Source of the DNA: Flavimaribacter sp039888615
GTDB lineage: Bacteria; Pseudomonadota; Alphaproteobacteria; Rhizobiales; Rhizobiaceae
Length of the DNA stretch: 64,000 nucleotides
Reading direction: 5' to 3' (one strand)
NCBI GenBank assembly: GCA_039888615.1
Contig: JBDQQS010000007.1
Of this stretch, positions 34,186 through 43,038 are shown piece after piece (the first letter of the stretch is position 1; every line of letters starts with the position of its first letter). The notes under the pieces were generated by a model, which was not told where the DNA came from, did no database searches, and saw nothing but the letters and a program-made list of their open reading frames with translations. Both the position numbers and the translations under genes were made by a program.

Positions 34186-34980
34186 TCATCCGAGCAGCAG
34201 CGAGTCGTCGGCGAGTTCCTCGCCCTGCTCGCGCTTGAACAGTTCGAGCAGGTCGCCGACTTCCAGCTTGTCGCGCGCTTCGCCGGCGGCGTCGAAAACG
34301 ATGCGGCCGCGGTGAAACATGATCGTCCGCTCGCCGGTATGCAGCGCCTGCGCCATCGAATGCGTGACCATGACGGCGGTCAGTTTGAGCGATGAAACAA
34401 TACTCTTCGTCAGTTCCAGGACGAATTCGGCGGTTTTCGGATCAAGCGCGGCCGTATGCTCATCGAGCAGCAGCACCTTCGTGTCGCCGGTCGCCGCCAT
34501 GAGCAGGGAGACCGCCTGGCGCTGTCCGCCGGACAGCAGGCCGACCTTGTCGTCCAGCCTGTTTTCCAACCCCAGTCCGAGCACCTTGAGACGTTCCGCC
34601 GCCAAATCCCGCATTTTCGGCGCCACCGCGAAGCGCAGGCCGCGCGGTTGCGTCCGTCCATGGGCGAGCGCGAAATTCTCGATGATCGACAGATCCTCGC
34701 AGGTTCCCATCTTCGGGTCCTGAAAGACACGCGACAGCATTCGTGACCGCTTGTGCACCGGCCAGTCGGTGACAATCTTGCCGTCGATTTCCGTCGAACC
34801 GCTCTCGACTTTCGTGAGGCCGGCAATGACGTTCAGACAGGTCGACTTGCCCGCGCCATTGGAGCCGATGATCGTCAGGAACTGGCCTTCCGGCACCTCC
34901 AGATCGACGCCTCGAAGCGCGCGCGTCTCAAGCGGCGTTCCCTTGTTGAAGGTGACGTGGATATCCTTGAGCCGGATCAT
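34186..34980 (-). CDS. ABC transporter ATP-binding protein (TrpXYZ-like system)
   Basis: 264 aa, Walker A GSNGAGKST (39-47), signature LSGGQ (149-153), Walker B VLLLDEHTAALDP and H-loop VTHSM. The DEHTAAL variant with His after Asp-Glu is characteristic of the ABC family that accompanies DUF534-type binding proteins. Its start overlaps the permease stop by 4 bp (ATGA). Confidence 0.92.
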   Translation of the reverse strand: MIRLKDIHVTFNKGTPLETRALRGVDLEVPEGQFLTIIGSNGAGKSTCLNVIAGLTKVESGSTEIDGKIVTDWPVHKRSRMLSRVFQDPKMGTCEDLSIIENFALAHGRTQPRGLRFAVAPKMRDLAAERLKVLGLGLENRLDDKVGLLSGGQRQAVSLLMAATGDTKVLLLDEHTAALDPKTAEFVLELTKSIVSSLKLTAVMVTHSMAQALHTGERTIMFHRGRIVFDAAGEARDKLEVGDLLELFKREQGEELADDSLLLG

Positions 34981-35879
34981 CGCTTGTTTCCTCTACGGAA
35001 TATCGACCGGACATTGCCGGATTGCTGCAGGATCAATGCGATAATGACGAGCAAAGCCGTGACGAGCTGAACATCCGAGGCCTGAAAGCCGATGAAGTCG
35101 GCGTTCAACGCCAGCGCCACCGCCAGACGATAGAGAATGGCGCCGACGATGCAGGCGATCGTCGCCAGAAAGATCGTGCCAGACGGCATGATCGACATGC
35201 CGACGATGACGGAAGCCAGTCCGATGATGATGACGCCGATACCCATATAGGCGTCCGCCGCGCCGAAGCTCTGCGCGAAAAGAGCCCCGGCCAGCGCCGT
35301 CAGCGCATTGGCGACGCCGACGCCGACGAGCTTCATATTGCCGACATTGACGCCGTTCGCCTCGGCCATGGCCGGATTGGAGCCGGCTGCGCGCATGGAT
35401 ATGCCGTAGCCGGTGGCAAGGAATGCGTCCAGCAACAGTTTGATCAGCAGGATCACTATTCCAAGGAAGATCGGGTTGATGATGTAGCCGGAAATGCCGA
35501 AGACGTCCAAATAGGTAAATACCGTATCGACCCTCAACAGTGGCTTGTTCGGCCCGCTCATGATTTTGAGATTGATGGAATAGAGCGATATCGCAACCAG
35601 AATGCCGGCAAGAATGTGCAGGATTTTGAACCGGACATTCAAAGATGCGGTGATGAAGCCGGCAACGAAGCCGGCGAGACCCGCACATATCGTCGCGATC
35701 CACGGATTCCATCCGGCCGACACCATCAGGGTCGCGGCAACGGCGGCGCCCAGGGGAAAACTTCCCTCGACCGTCAAATCAGGAAAATCGAGGATCCTGA
35801 AAGTCAGGAAGGCGCCGAGCGCCACGATTCCGAAAATGAACCCCGTTTCAAGCGTTCCGAGGATTTCATAAAGGGACAT
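34977..35879 (-). CDS. ABC transporter permease (TrpXYZ-like system)
   Basis: 300-aa inner-membrane protein with eight or more helices; FRILDFPDLTVEGSFPLGAAVAA at the N terminus and GISMRAAGSNPAMAEANGVNVGNMKLVG as the coupling loop are the hallmarks of the permeases partnered with DUF534 binding proteins (TrpY type). A 56-bp gap with a hairpin separates it from the binding-protein gene. Confidence 0.92.
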   Translation of the reverse strand: MSLYEILGTLETGFIFGIVALGAFLTFRILDFPDLTVEGSFPLGAAVAATLMVSAGWNPWIATICAGLAGFVAGFITASLNVRFKILHILAGILVAISLYSINLKIMSGPNKPLLRVDTVFTYLDVFGISGYIINPIFLGIVILLIKLLLDAFLATGYGISMRAAGSNPAMAEANGVNVGNMKLVGVGVANALTALAGALFAQSFGAADAYMGIGVIIIGLASVIVGMSIMPSGTIFLATIACIVGAILYRLAVALALNADFIGFQASDVQLVTALLVIIALILQQSGNVRSIFRRGNKR

Positions 35880-35907
35880 GAAGAAAGGCTTTCAAATGGA
35901 GAGAACG

Positions 35908-35927
35908 GCGCACCGAAAGGCGCGCCG
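35908..35927 (-). other. Intercistronic hairpin after binding-protein gene
   Basis: Read on the minus strand the RNA folds as GGCGCGCC-UUUC-GGUGCGCC: an 8-bp stem with one G-U pair and a tetraloop, 8 bp after the binding-protein stop. No T-run follows. Such hairpins often protect the binding-protein mRNA and keep it in excess over the permease. Confidence 0.55.
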
Positions 35928-35935
35928 CAACATTG

Positions 35936-36913
35936 CTATTCGATGACCTGGGTCGCCTGGGCCATAACCGATTCCGGGATCGTGACGCCCATGCGTTCAG
36001 CCGCGCCCTTGTTGATGACGACCTTGAATTTGTCCAGCACCTTGTAGGCGATGACGGCGTCGATCTCGCCGACCGGCTTGCCTTCAAGCACGTCGGCGGC
36101 CATGTTGCCGGCGATCTCGCCGATGCCGACATAGTCAAGACCGACAGACGCGACCGCGCCGCGCTCGACGCCGCCGGTTTCACCGGTGAAGATCGGAAGA
36201 TCCACGTCTTCACCGATCTTCACGATGGCTTCCAGAGCGGCGACGATCGTCGTGTCGTTCGGGATGTAGATCGCGTCGACTTCGCCGATCAGCTTCTTGG
36301 TAGCGAGAATGACTTCGTTCGTGGTCGGGGCCGGCGATTCAACGACCTCGATGCCGCGCGGCGCGCCGAATTCCTTGACCCAGCCGAGGGTGGCGACAGC
36401 GTTGTCGAGACCCGGATTGTATATGAAACCGATCTTCTTGAGACCCGGAACGATTTCCTGAAACAGGTCGAGTTGCGGCTCGATGGGTGCAGCGTCCGAC
36501 ACGCCTGTGACGTTTCCGCCCGGCTTTTCCAACTGGGGAATGAGCTTTGCCTTGATCGGATCGGTGACCGTGGAGAAGACGATCGGTATATCGGACGTGG
36601 CCGAAATCATCGCCTGGGAGGTCGGCGTGGTGATCGGCATGATGATGTCCGGGTTGTCGCCCACGAACTTCTTGGCGATCTGCTGCTGCGTCGGCATGTT
36701 GCCGTTGGCGTTCTGGTAGTCGATCGTGATCGACTCGCCGTCGACATAACCGCGGGCGGCGAGCGCATCGATGATACCTTGCTTCGTGTCTGTCAGCGCC
36801 GGCACCTCGACGATGGTCGAGATCGCAATCTTCTTCGTGTCCTGGGCGTATGCGGATGTCGCCGCAACGCCGAGAACGATCGCTGCAACAGCGCTTCTCA
36901 GTAGTACTGTCAT
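35936..36913 (-). CDS. ABC transporter substrate-binding protein, DUF534 (TrpX-like)
   Basis: 325 aa from ATG 36913 (CAGGAGACCAAT upstream), signal peptide 1-24 ending ATSAYAQ. The core KKIAISTIVEVPALTDTKQGIIDALAARGYVDG, KKFVGDNPDIIMPITTPTSQA and GKPVGEIDAVIAYK define the ABC substrate-binding DUF534 family, whose members are annotated as tryptophan/tyrosine or uncharacterised importers. In this catabolic island an aromatic or imidazole amino-acid-like ligand is plausible. First gene of the minus operon facing the IclR regulator. Confidence 0.92.
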   Translation of the reverse strand: MTVLLRSAVAAIVLGVAATSAYAQDTKKIAISTIVEVPALTDTKQGIIDALAARGYVDGESITIDYQNANGNMPTQQQIAKKFVGDNPDIIMPITTPTSQAMISATSDIPIVFSTVTDPIKAKLIPQLEKPGGNVTGVSDAAPIEPQLDLFQEIVPGLKKIGFIYNPGLDNAVATLGWVKEFGAPRGIEVVESPAPTTNEVILATKKLIGEVDAIYIPNDTTIVAALEAIVKIGEDVDLPIFTGETGGVERGAVASVGLDYVGIGEIAGNMAADVLEGKPVGEIDAVIAYKVLDKFKVVINKGAAERMGVTIPESVMAQATQVIE

Positions 36914-37024
36914 ATTGGTCTCCTGTCTGTTCCGCCCCTGCGGGGATTTTCGTTGATCTTCCGTCAATCTGTCTCTGCACTCTCGACAATATGGTTGACG
37001 CCATAGACGAAATAGCGTCTCATA

Positions 37025-37038
37025 ATATGAACGCATAT
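37025..37038. promoter_or_regulatory. Candidate IclR operator ATATGAACGCATAT
   Basis: Perfect 5-bp arms (ATATG, CATAT) around AACG, 23 bp before the IclR start in the 147-bp divergent gap. Position and symmetry fit a site for the adjacent IclR regulator, but a single copy is weak support. Confidence 0.4.
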
Positions 37039-37060
37039 CACATATAGCGGGTTACAGTGC

Positions 37061-37849
37061 ATGAAAGTCAAGACCGAATCTCCGGCGGGCGTCGCTCTTG
37101 TCGCCAAGGCCTTCCAGATTCTCGACATGTTCCAAATTGAAAGTCCGGCCTGGTCGCAGGCCGACCTCGTCCGCGCGACCGGCCTCAACCGGTCCACTGT
37201 CAATCGACTCGTGCGCTTTCTCGCAAGCCATGGCTATCTCGTTCAGATCGGCTCCTCCGGTCAGCACACGCTGGGACTGGCGGCAATCGAACTCGGCAAC
37301 CGCGCCAGCGCCGGTTTCAATCTCAGAAAGGTCTGTCAGCCGAGCATGGAGGCTCTCGCAGCGAAAATCAATGAAACCGTTATCCTGAGCGCGCTGGACG
37401 CCGCCAATCTCGCCGCCGTCTGTGTAGATCAGATAGAAGGCCGGCAGGAGGGCCTGCGGGTTTTCGAAAGCATCGGATCGCGTTTTCCGCTGCATGCAGG
37501 CGCGGCGCCCAAGGCCATACTCGCCTTTCTGCCCGAAGACTTGCAACAGGAGGCGCTGGACAGGGACCTGAAATCCTACACCGATCACACGATCGTCGAC
37601 CGGAAAGCGATCGAGGAGGCTCTGAAACTGACCCGCGAACGCGGATACGCGATATCGAGCGAAGAAACCTTCGAAGGCACGATGGGTATCGCCGCTCCCA
37701 TTCTCGGTCCGAACGGAACGGCGGTGGCGAGCCTCGCCGTCGCTCTTCCGATCCCGCGCGCAAAACCCGAAACCTGCAAGATCATCACCGACGAACTGGT
37801 GTCGATTGCGGCAGGCGTAACCCGACATATCAACGGAGGCGCAGCATGA
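37061..37849 (+). CDS. IclR family transcriptional regulator
   Basis: 262 aa. N-terminal winged helix (about 10-75: VALVAKAFQILDMFQIES, WSQADLVRATGLNRSTVNRLVRFLASHGYL) and C-terminal effector domain with the family's PLHAGAAPKAILAFLP and GYAISSEETFEGTMGIAAPI. It lies between the divergent importer operon and a plus-strand catabolic operon whose first enzyme overlaps it by 4 bp, so it most likely controls the whole 31-41.7 kb island. Confidence 0.93.
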   Translation: MKVKTESPAGVALVAKAFQILDMFQIESPAWSQADLVRATGLNRSTVNRLVRFLASHGYLVQIGSSGQHTLGLAAIELGNRASAGFNLRKVCQPSMEALAAKINETVILSALDAANLAAVCVDQIEGRQEGLRVFESIGSRFPLHAGAAPKAILAFLPEDLQQEALDRDLKSYTDHTIVDRKAIEEALKLTRERGYAISSEETFEGTMGIAAPILGPNGTAVASLAVALPIPRAKPETCKIITDELVSIAAGVTRHINGGAA

Positions 37850-38835
37850 CCGCCGCTCTTCCCGTTTCGATGGCCGCATGGATATCCGGCGAAACGCCGG
37901 GCGCCGAGCATCTGACGTTTTCGACCCGCCCGGCGCCGCGCGCGAAACCGGGAACGATGATCGTGAAAGTCGCGGCGGCGGCGCTGAATTTCTCCGATAC
38001 TCTGATGATCGACGGGGCCTACCAGGTGCGGCCGCCCCGCCCTTTCATTCCGGGTCAGGAGATCGCCGGGACCGTAGTCGAGGTTTCCGGCGGGAGCGCC
38101 TGGAAACCGGGAGACCGCATCGCCAGCAAGGTGTTCTGGGGCGGCTTCTCGGAATTTTCGGCAGTGCGCGAGGACATGGCGATCGCCTTGCCCGACGATG
38201 TCGATTTCGTGAGGGGCGCAGCGCTGCCGGTCTCCTACATGACGGCGATGGTCGCGCTTCACGACAGCGTCGACGTCGGACCGCAGGACAGCGTGCTTGT
38301 CCACGCCGCAGCCGGCGGGGTTGGCCTGGCCGCCGTCGAGATCGCCCACGCCGCCAGCGCGAAAGTAATCGCGACGGCCGGCAGTTCCGAAAAGCTGAAG
38401 CTTGCGAAGGACCACGGCGCCGATATCGGCGTCAATTACCGCGACAAAAACTGGAAGGACGCCGTGAAGGAAGCGACCGACGGCGACGGCGCCACGATTG
38501 TCGTCGATCCGGTGGGCGGCGACGTGGCGACCGAAAGCCTGCGCTGCATCGCCCGGCATGGAACGCTCCTGATCGTCGGCTTCGCGTCCGGCAAGATTGC
38601 ACAGCTTCCATCCAATTACCTGCTTTTGAAAAGCCTGACAGCGCGCGGCGTGTTGTGGGATCACGACCGTGACGGCCCGATGATCGCACGGATGACCAAA
38701 CGAATTCAGGACCTGTTGCAACAGGGAAAGATCGATCCTGTCGTCCGTTCCGATTTCAAGCTTGAGGATCTACCGCAAGCGCTCGACGCGCTGAGCAACC
38801 GCAACTCCGTCGGCAAGCTGGTGCTGACGGTATGA
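37846..38835 (+). CDS. NADPH:quinone oxidoreductase-like MDR enzyme
   Basis: 329-aa medium-chain dehydrogenase/reductase without zinc ligands, as in quinone oxidoreductases and enoyl reductases: LNFSDTLMIDGAYQVRPPRPFIPGQEIAGTV, then the NADP-binding VLVHAAAGGVGLAAVEIA and AGSSEKLKLAKDHGAD. It could reduce an enoyl-CoA or enone in the island's pathway. ATG overlaps the regulator stop. Confidence 0.9.
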   Translation: MTAALPVSMAAWISGETPGAEHLTFSTRPAPRAKPGTMIVKVAAAALNFSDTLMIDGAYQVRPPRPFIPGQEIAGTVVEVSGGSAWKPGDRIASKVFWGGFSEFSAVREDMAIALPDDVDFVRGAALPVSYMTAMVALHDSVDVGPQDSVLVHAAAGGVGLAAVEIAHAASAKVIATAGSSEKLKLAKDHGADIGVNYRDKNWKDAVKEATDGDGATIVVDPVGGDVATESLRCIARHGTLLIVGFASGKIAQLPSNYLLLKSLTARGVLWDHDRDGPMIARMTKRIQDLLQQGKIDPVVRSDFKLEDLPQALDALSNRNSVGKLVLTV

Positions 38836-38845
38836 GGATCGGACA

Positions 38846-40039
38846 ATGATCGACAAACCGATCCTGGACGGCATTCGCATTCTCGACCTGACTCGCGTCA
38901 TGTCGGGACCCTACTGCACGTCGATGCTGGCCGATCTCGGGGCCGAGATCATCAAGATCGAAATGCCGGAAAGCGGCGACGAGGCGCGTCATTTCGGACC
39001 TTATAGGGATGGCGAGAGCACCTATTTCATGATGCTCAACCGCGCCAAGAAAAGCGTCACCATCAACATGAAGGATCCGGAAGGCCTCGCGGTCGTGAAG
39101 AACCTGATCCCGAAATGCGATGTGATCGTCGAGAATTTCCGGCCGGGCGTCATGGCGAGACTCGGCATGGACGAAGCGTCGGTGCGAGCGCTTAATCCGA
39201 CGATCGTCTACGCCAGCATTTCCGGCTTCGGCCAGGACAGCCCTTTAAAGAACTGGCCCGCCTTCGACCTGGTGATCCAGGCGATGAGCGGCATGATGAG
39301 CACCACCGGACCGAAAGGTGGACCCATGACGGCGGTTGGCGAATCGATCGCCGATGTCTGCACCGGCATGTTCGCGGCCTTCGGGATAGTCGCTGCGCTG
39401 TTCGACCGCGAACGCAACGGCAAGGGACGCCATGTCGATGTCGCCATGCTCGATTCCGTCATGGCGATGGAGCTCACCGGACTGTCGCGCCAGCTCTACT
39501 CCGGCGATACGCCGAAGCCGGCCGGCAACCGCCATCCGGTGACCTACCCGGTCGACAGCTTTCCGACCACCGGCGACGACATCGTGATGGTGTGTTTTTC
39601 GCAGGCGGCTTTCCGGTCGCTGTGCGCGCTGATGGGTGAGCCGAAGCTTGCCGACGATCCGCGATTCAAGACCAACGCCGACCGCAACGAAAACGAAGAC
39701 GCGCTGCGCGCGCTGATCGCCAACTGGACCCGCAATCAGGAACAGGAAGCGCTGGTGACCCGCCTGCAGGAGGCCGGCATTCCGGCCGGCCCCGTCTGGG
39801 ATCTGAAGGCCTTGACGGAAAGTGAGCACGCGGTTGCACGCGGCCTCATTGTCGACGGCGCGCACTCGAAATTCGGAAGCGTCCCGCTCGTCCCGCAGCC
39901 GGTTCGGTTTTCAGGGACGCCGGGCGTCAAGGATCCGCATGTGCCGATGCTGGGCGAGGACACGGACGACGTCCTGCAAGATGTGCTCGGGCTTGATGAC
40001 GACGCCATCGCCGCCATGAGAAAAAAGAAAATAATCTGA
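38846..40039 (+). CDS. Class III CoA-transferase (CaiB/BaiF family)
   Basis: 397 aa of the formyl-CoA transferase family. The N-terminal LDGIRILDLTRVMSGPYCTSMLADLGAEIIKIE and catalytic Asp D170 in GESIADVCTG are in place, with CDVIVENFRPGVMARLG between. It moves CoA between carboxylic acids. Its place between an MDR enzyme and urocanase suggests CoA activation of an imidazole or other short acid (inference). Confidence 0.93.
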   Translation: MIDKPILDGIRILDLTRVMSGPYCTSMLADLGAEIIKIEMPESGDEARHFGPYRDGESTYFMMLNRAKKSVTINMKDPEGLAVVKNLIPKCDVIVENFRPGVMARLGMDEASVRALNPTIVYASISGFGQDSPLKNWPAFDLVIQAMSGMMSTTGPKGGPMTAVGESIADVCTGMFAAFGIVAALFDRERNGKGRHVDVAMLDSVMAMELTGLSRQLYSGDTPKPAGNRHPVTYPVDSFPTTGDDIVMVCFSQAAFRSLCALMGEPKLADDPRFKTNADRNENEDALRALIANWTRNQEQEALVTRLQEAGIPAGPVWDLKALTESEHAVARGLIVDGAHSKFGSVPLVPQPVRFSGTPGVKDPHVPMLGEDTDDVLQDVLGLDDDAIAAMRKKKII

Positions 40040-40050
40040 AGGGTGAGGAC

Positions 40051-41730
40051 ATGAACACAAACCTGTCGAACACGCGGGTTGTTCGCGCGCCGAGGGGCGC
40101 GGAACTGAACGCCAAGAGCTGGCAGACCGAAGGCCCGCTGCGCCTGCTGATGAACAATCTCGACCCGGAGGTCGCCGAACGGCCCCAGGACCTGGTGGTC
40201 TATGGCGGCATTGGCCGGGCGGCGCGGGACTGGAATTCCTTCGACGCGATCGTCCAGCAGCTGAAAGACCTTGAAAGCGACGAGACGCTGCTGGTCCAGT
40301 CCGGCAAGCCGGTCGGCGTGCTGCGCACCCACAAGGGCGCGCCGCGGGTGCTGATCGCCAACGGCAATCTCGTGCCGCACTGGGCGACCTGGGAGAAATT
40401 CCATGAGCTCGACCGGCTGGGACTGACCATGTTTGGACAGATGACGGCCGGTTCCTGGCTCTATATCGGAAGTCAGGGGATCGTTCAGGGCACCTTCGAG
40501 ACCTTCTCGGAAATCGGCCGCCGGCATTTTGGCGGCGAGACCGCCGGCAAGCTGGTGATGACCGGCGGGCTTGGCGGCATGGGCGGCGCCCAGCCGCTTG
40601 CCGCGACCATGGCCGGCTTCAACGCCATCGTCGCCGAGTGCCAGCCGAGCAAGATCGAATTCCGCCTGCGATCCGGCTATCTCGACACGCAGGCATCGAG
40701 CCTTTCGGAAGCACTCGCCATGATCGAAAAGACCAACGCAGACGGCAAGCCGCTGTCCGTCGCGGTGCCCGGCAATGTCATCGACATGCTGGAGGAGACG
40801 CAACGCCTTGGCGTTGTGCCGGACGTGCTGACGGACCAGACCTCGGCGCATGATCCGGTCAACGGCTACCTGCCCCATGGCTGGACGCTTGAAAAGTGGG
40901 AGAGTATGCGCGAGAGCGACCCCGACACGGTTTCAAAGGCGGCCAAGGATAGCATGGCGCGGCATGTCGGCCTGATGCTCGAATTCGAGGAGAAAGGCTC
41001 CATCGTTCTCGAATATGGCAACAACCTGCGGGCCATGGCGCAAGAGGCGGGCGCCGACAACGCATTCGGCTTCCCCGGCTTCGTGGAAGCCTATGTCCGC
41101 CCGCTCTTCTGTCGGGGCAAGGGACCGTTCCGCTGGGTGGCGCTCTCGGGCGACCCGGAAGACATCTACAAGACCGATGCGAAGGTGCGCGAACTGATGC
41201 CGGACGACGCGTTTCTGCACACCTGGCTCGACAAGGCGCGCAAGCACATCAAGTTCCAGGGCCTGCCGTCCCGCATCTGCTGGGTCGGGCTCGGCGACCG
41301 ACATCGCCTCGGCCTCGCTTTCAACGAGATGGTGCGCAACGGCGAATTGTCGGCGCCGGTGGTGATCGGCCGCGATCATATGGACAGCGGCTCCGTCGCC
41401 AGCCCCAATCGCGAGACCGAAGGCATGAAGGACGGATCGGATGCAATCTCCGACTGGCCCATTCTCAACGCGCTGATGAATGCCGCCAATGGCGCGACCT
41501 GGGTGTCGTTCCACCATGGCGGCGGCATGGGCATGGGCTATTCGCAGCACGCCGGCATCGCGCTCGTCGCGGACGGCTCGTCAGACGCCGACGCCATGAT
41601 CGAACGCACGCTGTGGAACGACCCCGCAAGCGGGGTCATCCGGCACGCTGACGCGGGCTATGAATCGGCGATCGAATGCGCCGAGGAGTTCAAACTGAAC
41701 ATCCCCATGCCGCAGCGTCGAACGCCTTAA
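40051..41730 (+). CDS. hutU: Urocanate hydratase (urocanase)
   Basis: 559 aa, the family's usual length. VIRAPRG-like start (VVRAPRGAELNAKSW), MNNLDPEVAERPQDLVVYGGIGRAARDW, TAGSWLYIGSQGIVQGT, GGLGGMGGAQPLAATMAG (NAD+ binding) and GLPSRICWVGLGDRHRLGLAFNEMV with the conserved active-site Cys; RDHMDSGSVASPNRETEGM and HHGGGMGMGYSQH follow. It converts urocanate to imidazolonepropionate using bound NAD+. Unlike a normal hut operon there is no hutH, hutI, hutG or hutC here, so it may serve an alternative imidazole pathway or be a second copy. Stop codon abuts the convergent hlyD-type gene. Confidence 0.93.
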   Translation: MNTNLSNTRVVRAPRGAELNAKSWQTEGPLRLLMNNLDPEVAERPQDLVVYGGIGRAARDWNSFDAIVQQLKDLESDETLLVQSGKPVGVLRTHKGAPRVLIANGNLVPHWATWEKFHELDRLGLTMFGQMTAGSWLYIGSQGIVQGTFETFSEIGRRHFGGETAGKLVMTGGLGGMGGAQPLAATMAGFNAIVAECQPSKIEFRLRSGYLDTQASSLSEALAMIEKTNADGKPLSVAVPGNVIDMLEETQRLGVVPDVLTDQTSAHDPVNGYLPHGWTLEKWESMRESDPDTVSKAAKDSMARHVGLMLEFEEKGSIVLEYGNNLRAMAQEAGADNAFGFPGFVEAYVRPLFCRGKGPFRWVALSGDPEDIYKTDAKVRELMPDDAFLHTWLDKARKHIKFQGLPSRICWVGLGDRHRLGLAFNEMVRNGELSAPVVIGRDHMDSGSVASPNRETEGMKDGSDAISDWPILNALMNAANGATWVSFHHGGGMGMGYSQHAGIALVADGSSDADAMIERTLWNDPASGVIRHADAGYESAIECAEEFKLNIPMPQRRTP

Positions 41731-43038
41731 TCAGCGTTCGCGCAGGGCGTGGGCGATCTGGTCGGTCATCGGCTTGACCAGATAGGACAGGACATTGCGG
41801 TCTTCGGTCTTGATGAAAACCTCCACCGGCATGCCGGGAAGCAACGGCTTGTCGCCAAGTCTGGCGATTTCATCTCCGCCGATTGCAAGGCGCATATTGT
41901 AGAAACCCTGACCGGTCGTTTCGTCGAAGACCAGATCCGGCGAAATGGTCTGCACCGAAGCTGTAAGCGTCGGCGTGGTGCGCTGGTTGAAGCTCGGGAA
42001 ACGCAAGGTCGCCTCCTGTCCTGGCGCGAGCTGGTCGATACTGACAGGAGACACCGGCGCTTCGACCACCAGGACGTCCGCGCCAGGCACGATCTGCATG
42101 ACAGTCTGGCCAGAGCCGATCACGCCGCCCACCGTGTGCATGCCGAGCGCATGCACGTATCCGGATTTCGGCGCGCGCAATTCGTTGCGCGTCAGGCGAT
42201 CCTCGGCGTCCACCTTCCGCTCTTCCAGCCTGGCGATTTCAGTGCGGACCTGGTCCAGTAGCTCCAGCGTTTCGGCGCGAAAATCCTCGTCAATCCGGAT
42301 TTCCTGGACGCGGCGCTCGCTGATCGCCTCTTTGGCTTCGGCGATCGCCGCCGTGAGGCCGCCATGATCGCCGAAAAGTTGCGCGCGCGTACGCTGCAAC
42401 GCCGTTACGCGGCTTTGCTGGACGAGCTGCTGTTGCAGCAGATGCTCGAGGTCGACGAGTTCCTTTTCGACCAGTTCGATTTCCTGCACCTTCGCGGTGA
42501 GTTGCGCCTCGAACCCCTCGATCTTCTTGTTGATCTGGTCGATCTGGTCGATCAGTTGGTGTTTGCGGCCCTCACGGCTCTGGCGGCGGGCGTCCATCAG
42601 ATGGGCCTGATGCTCTTCATGGCGCCAACGCGCTGTTTCCGTCGCGCCGGCCTTGCTTGCGGGAAGGGCGAGATCCGGGAGGCCGTCGCGCTCGGCCTTC
42701 AGGCGGAGCTTCTTAGCATGCAGGGAGTCAAGCTGCTGCGTCAGCGAGCAGACCTCGGCGCGGGTGACCGTGTCGTCCAGAACCAGGAGGAGATCGCCGG
42801 CCTGAACATAGTCGCCGTCGCGGACATGGATGTCGCGCACGATGCCGCCCTCCTTGTGCTGGATCGTCTTGATCCGGGATTCCACGACCAGCGTTCCGGG
42901 CGCCACGACCGCGCCGGAGATCTCGGTGAAGGCAGCCCAGCTTCCCATCCCGATCGTCAGGGCGAGAACGACGACGAAAGCGGCTGTCAGATGACTGCGT
43001 ATGCTTTTGGTGAATACGCTTGCGGTCTTCATGGTCAT
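41731..43038 (-). CDS. Type I secretion membrane fusion protein (HlyD family)
   Basis: 435 aa from ATG 43038 (overlapping the ABC stop). One N-terminal membrane helix (17-37), a lipoyl half-motif GTLVVESRIKTIQHKEGGIVRDIHVRDGDYVQAGDLLLVLDD, a long periplasmic coiled coil (about 90-270), the return lipoyl segment APKSGYVHALGMHTVGGVIGSGQTVMQIVP and the C-terminal GMPVEVFIKTEDRNVLSYLVKPM characteristic of type I secretion adaptors (PrsE/AprE). It links the ABC exporter to an outer-membrane TolC channel not in this window. Confidence 0.95.
   Translation of the reverse strand: MTMKTASVFTKSIRSHLTAAFVVVLALTIGMGSWAAFTEISGAVVAPGTLVVESRIKTIQHKEGGIVRDIHVRDGDYVQAGDLLLVLDDTVTRAEVCSLTQQLDSLHAKKLRLKAERDGLPDLALPASKAGATETARWRHEEHQAHLMDARRQSREGRKHQLIDQIDQINKKIEGFEAQLTAKVQEIELVEKELVDLEHLLQQQLVQQSRVTALQRTRAQLFGDHGGLTAAIAEAKEAISERRVQEIRIDEDFRAETLELLDQVRTEIARLEERKVDAEDRLTRNELRAPKSGYVHALGMHTVGGVIGSGQTVMQIVPGADVLVVEAPVSPVSIDQLAPGQEATLRFPSFNQRTTPTLTASVQTISPDLVFDETTGQGFYNMRLAIGGDEIARLGDKPLLPGMPVEVFIKTEDRNVLSYLVKPMTDQIAHALRER

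Noticed and set aside
40051..41730. Calling the urocanase region a normal hut operon
   Set aside because: No hutH, hutI, hutG or hutC in the window; IclR, CoA-transferase and importer are not hut genes.
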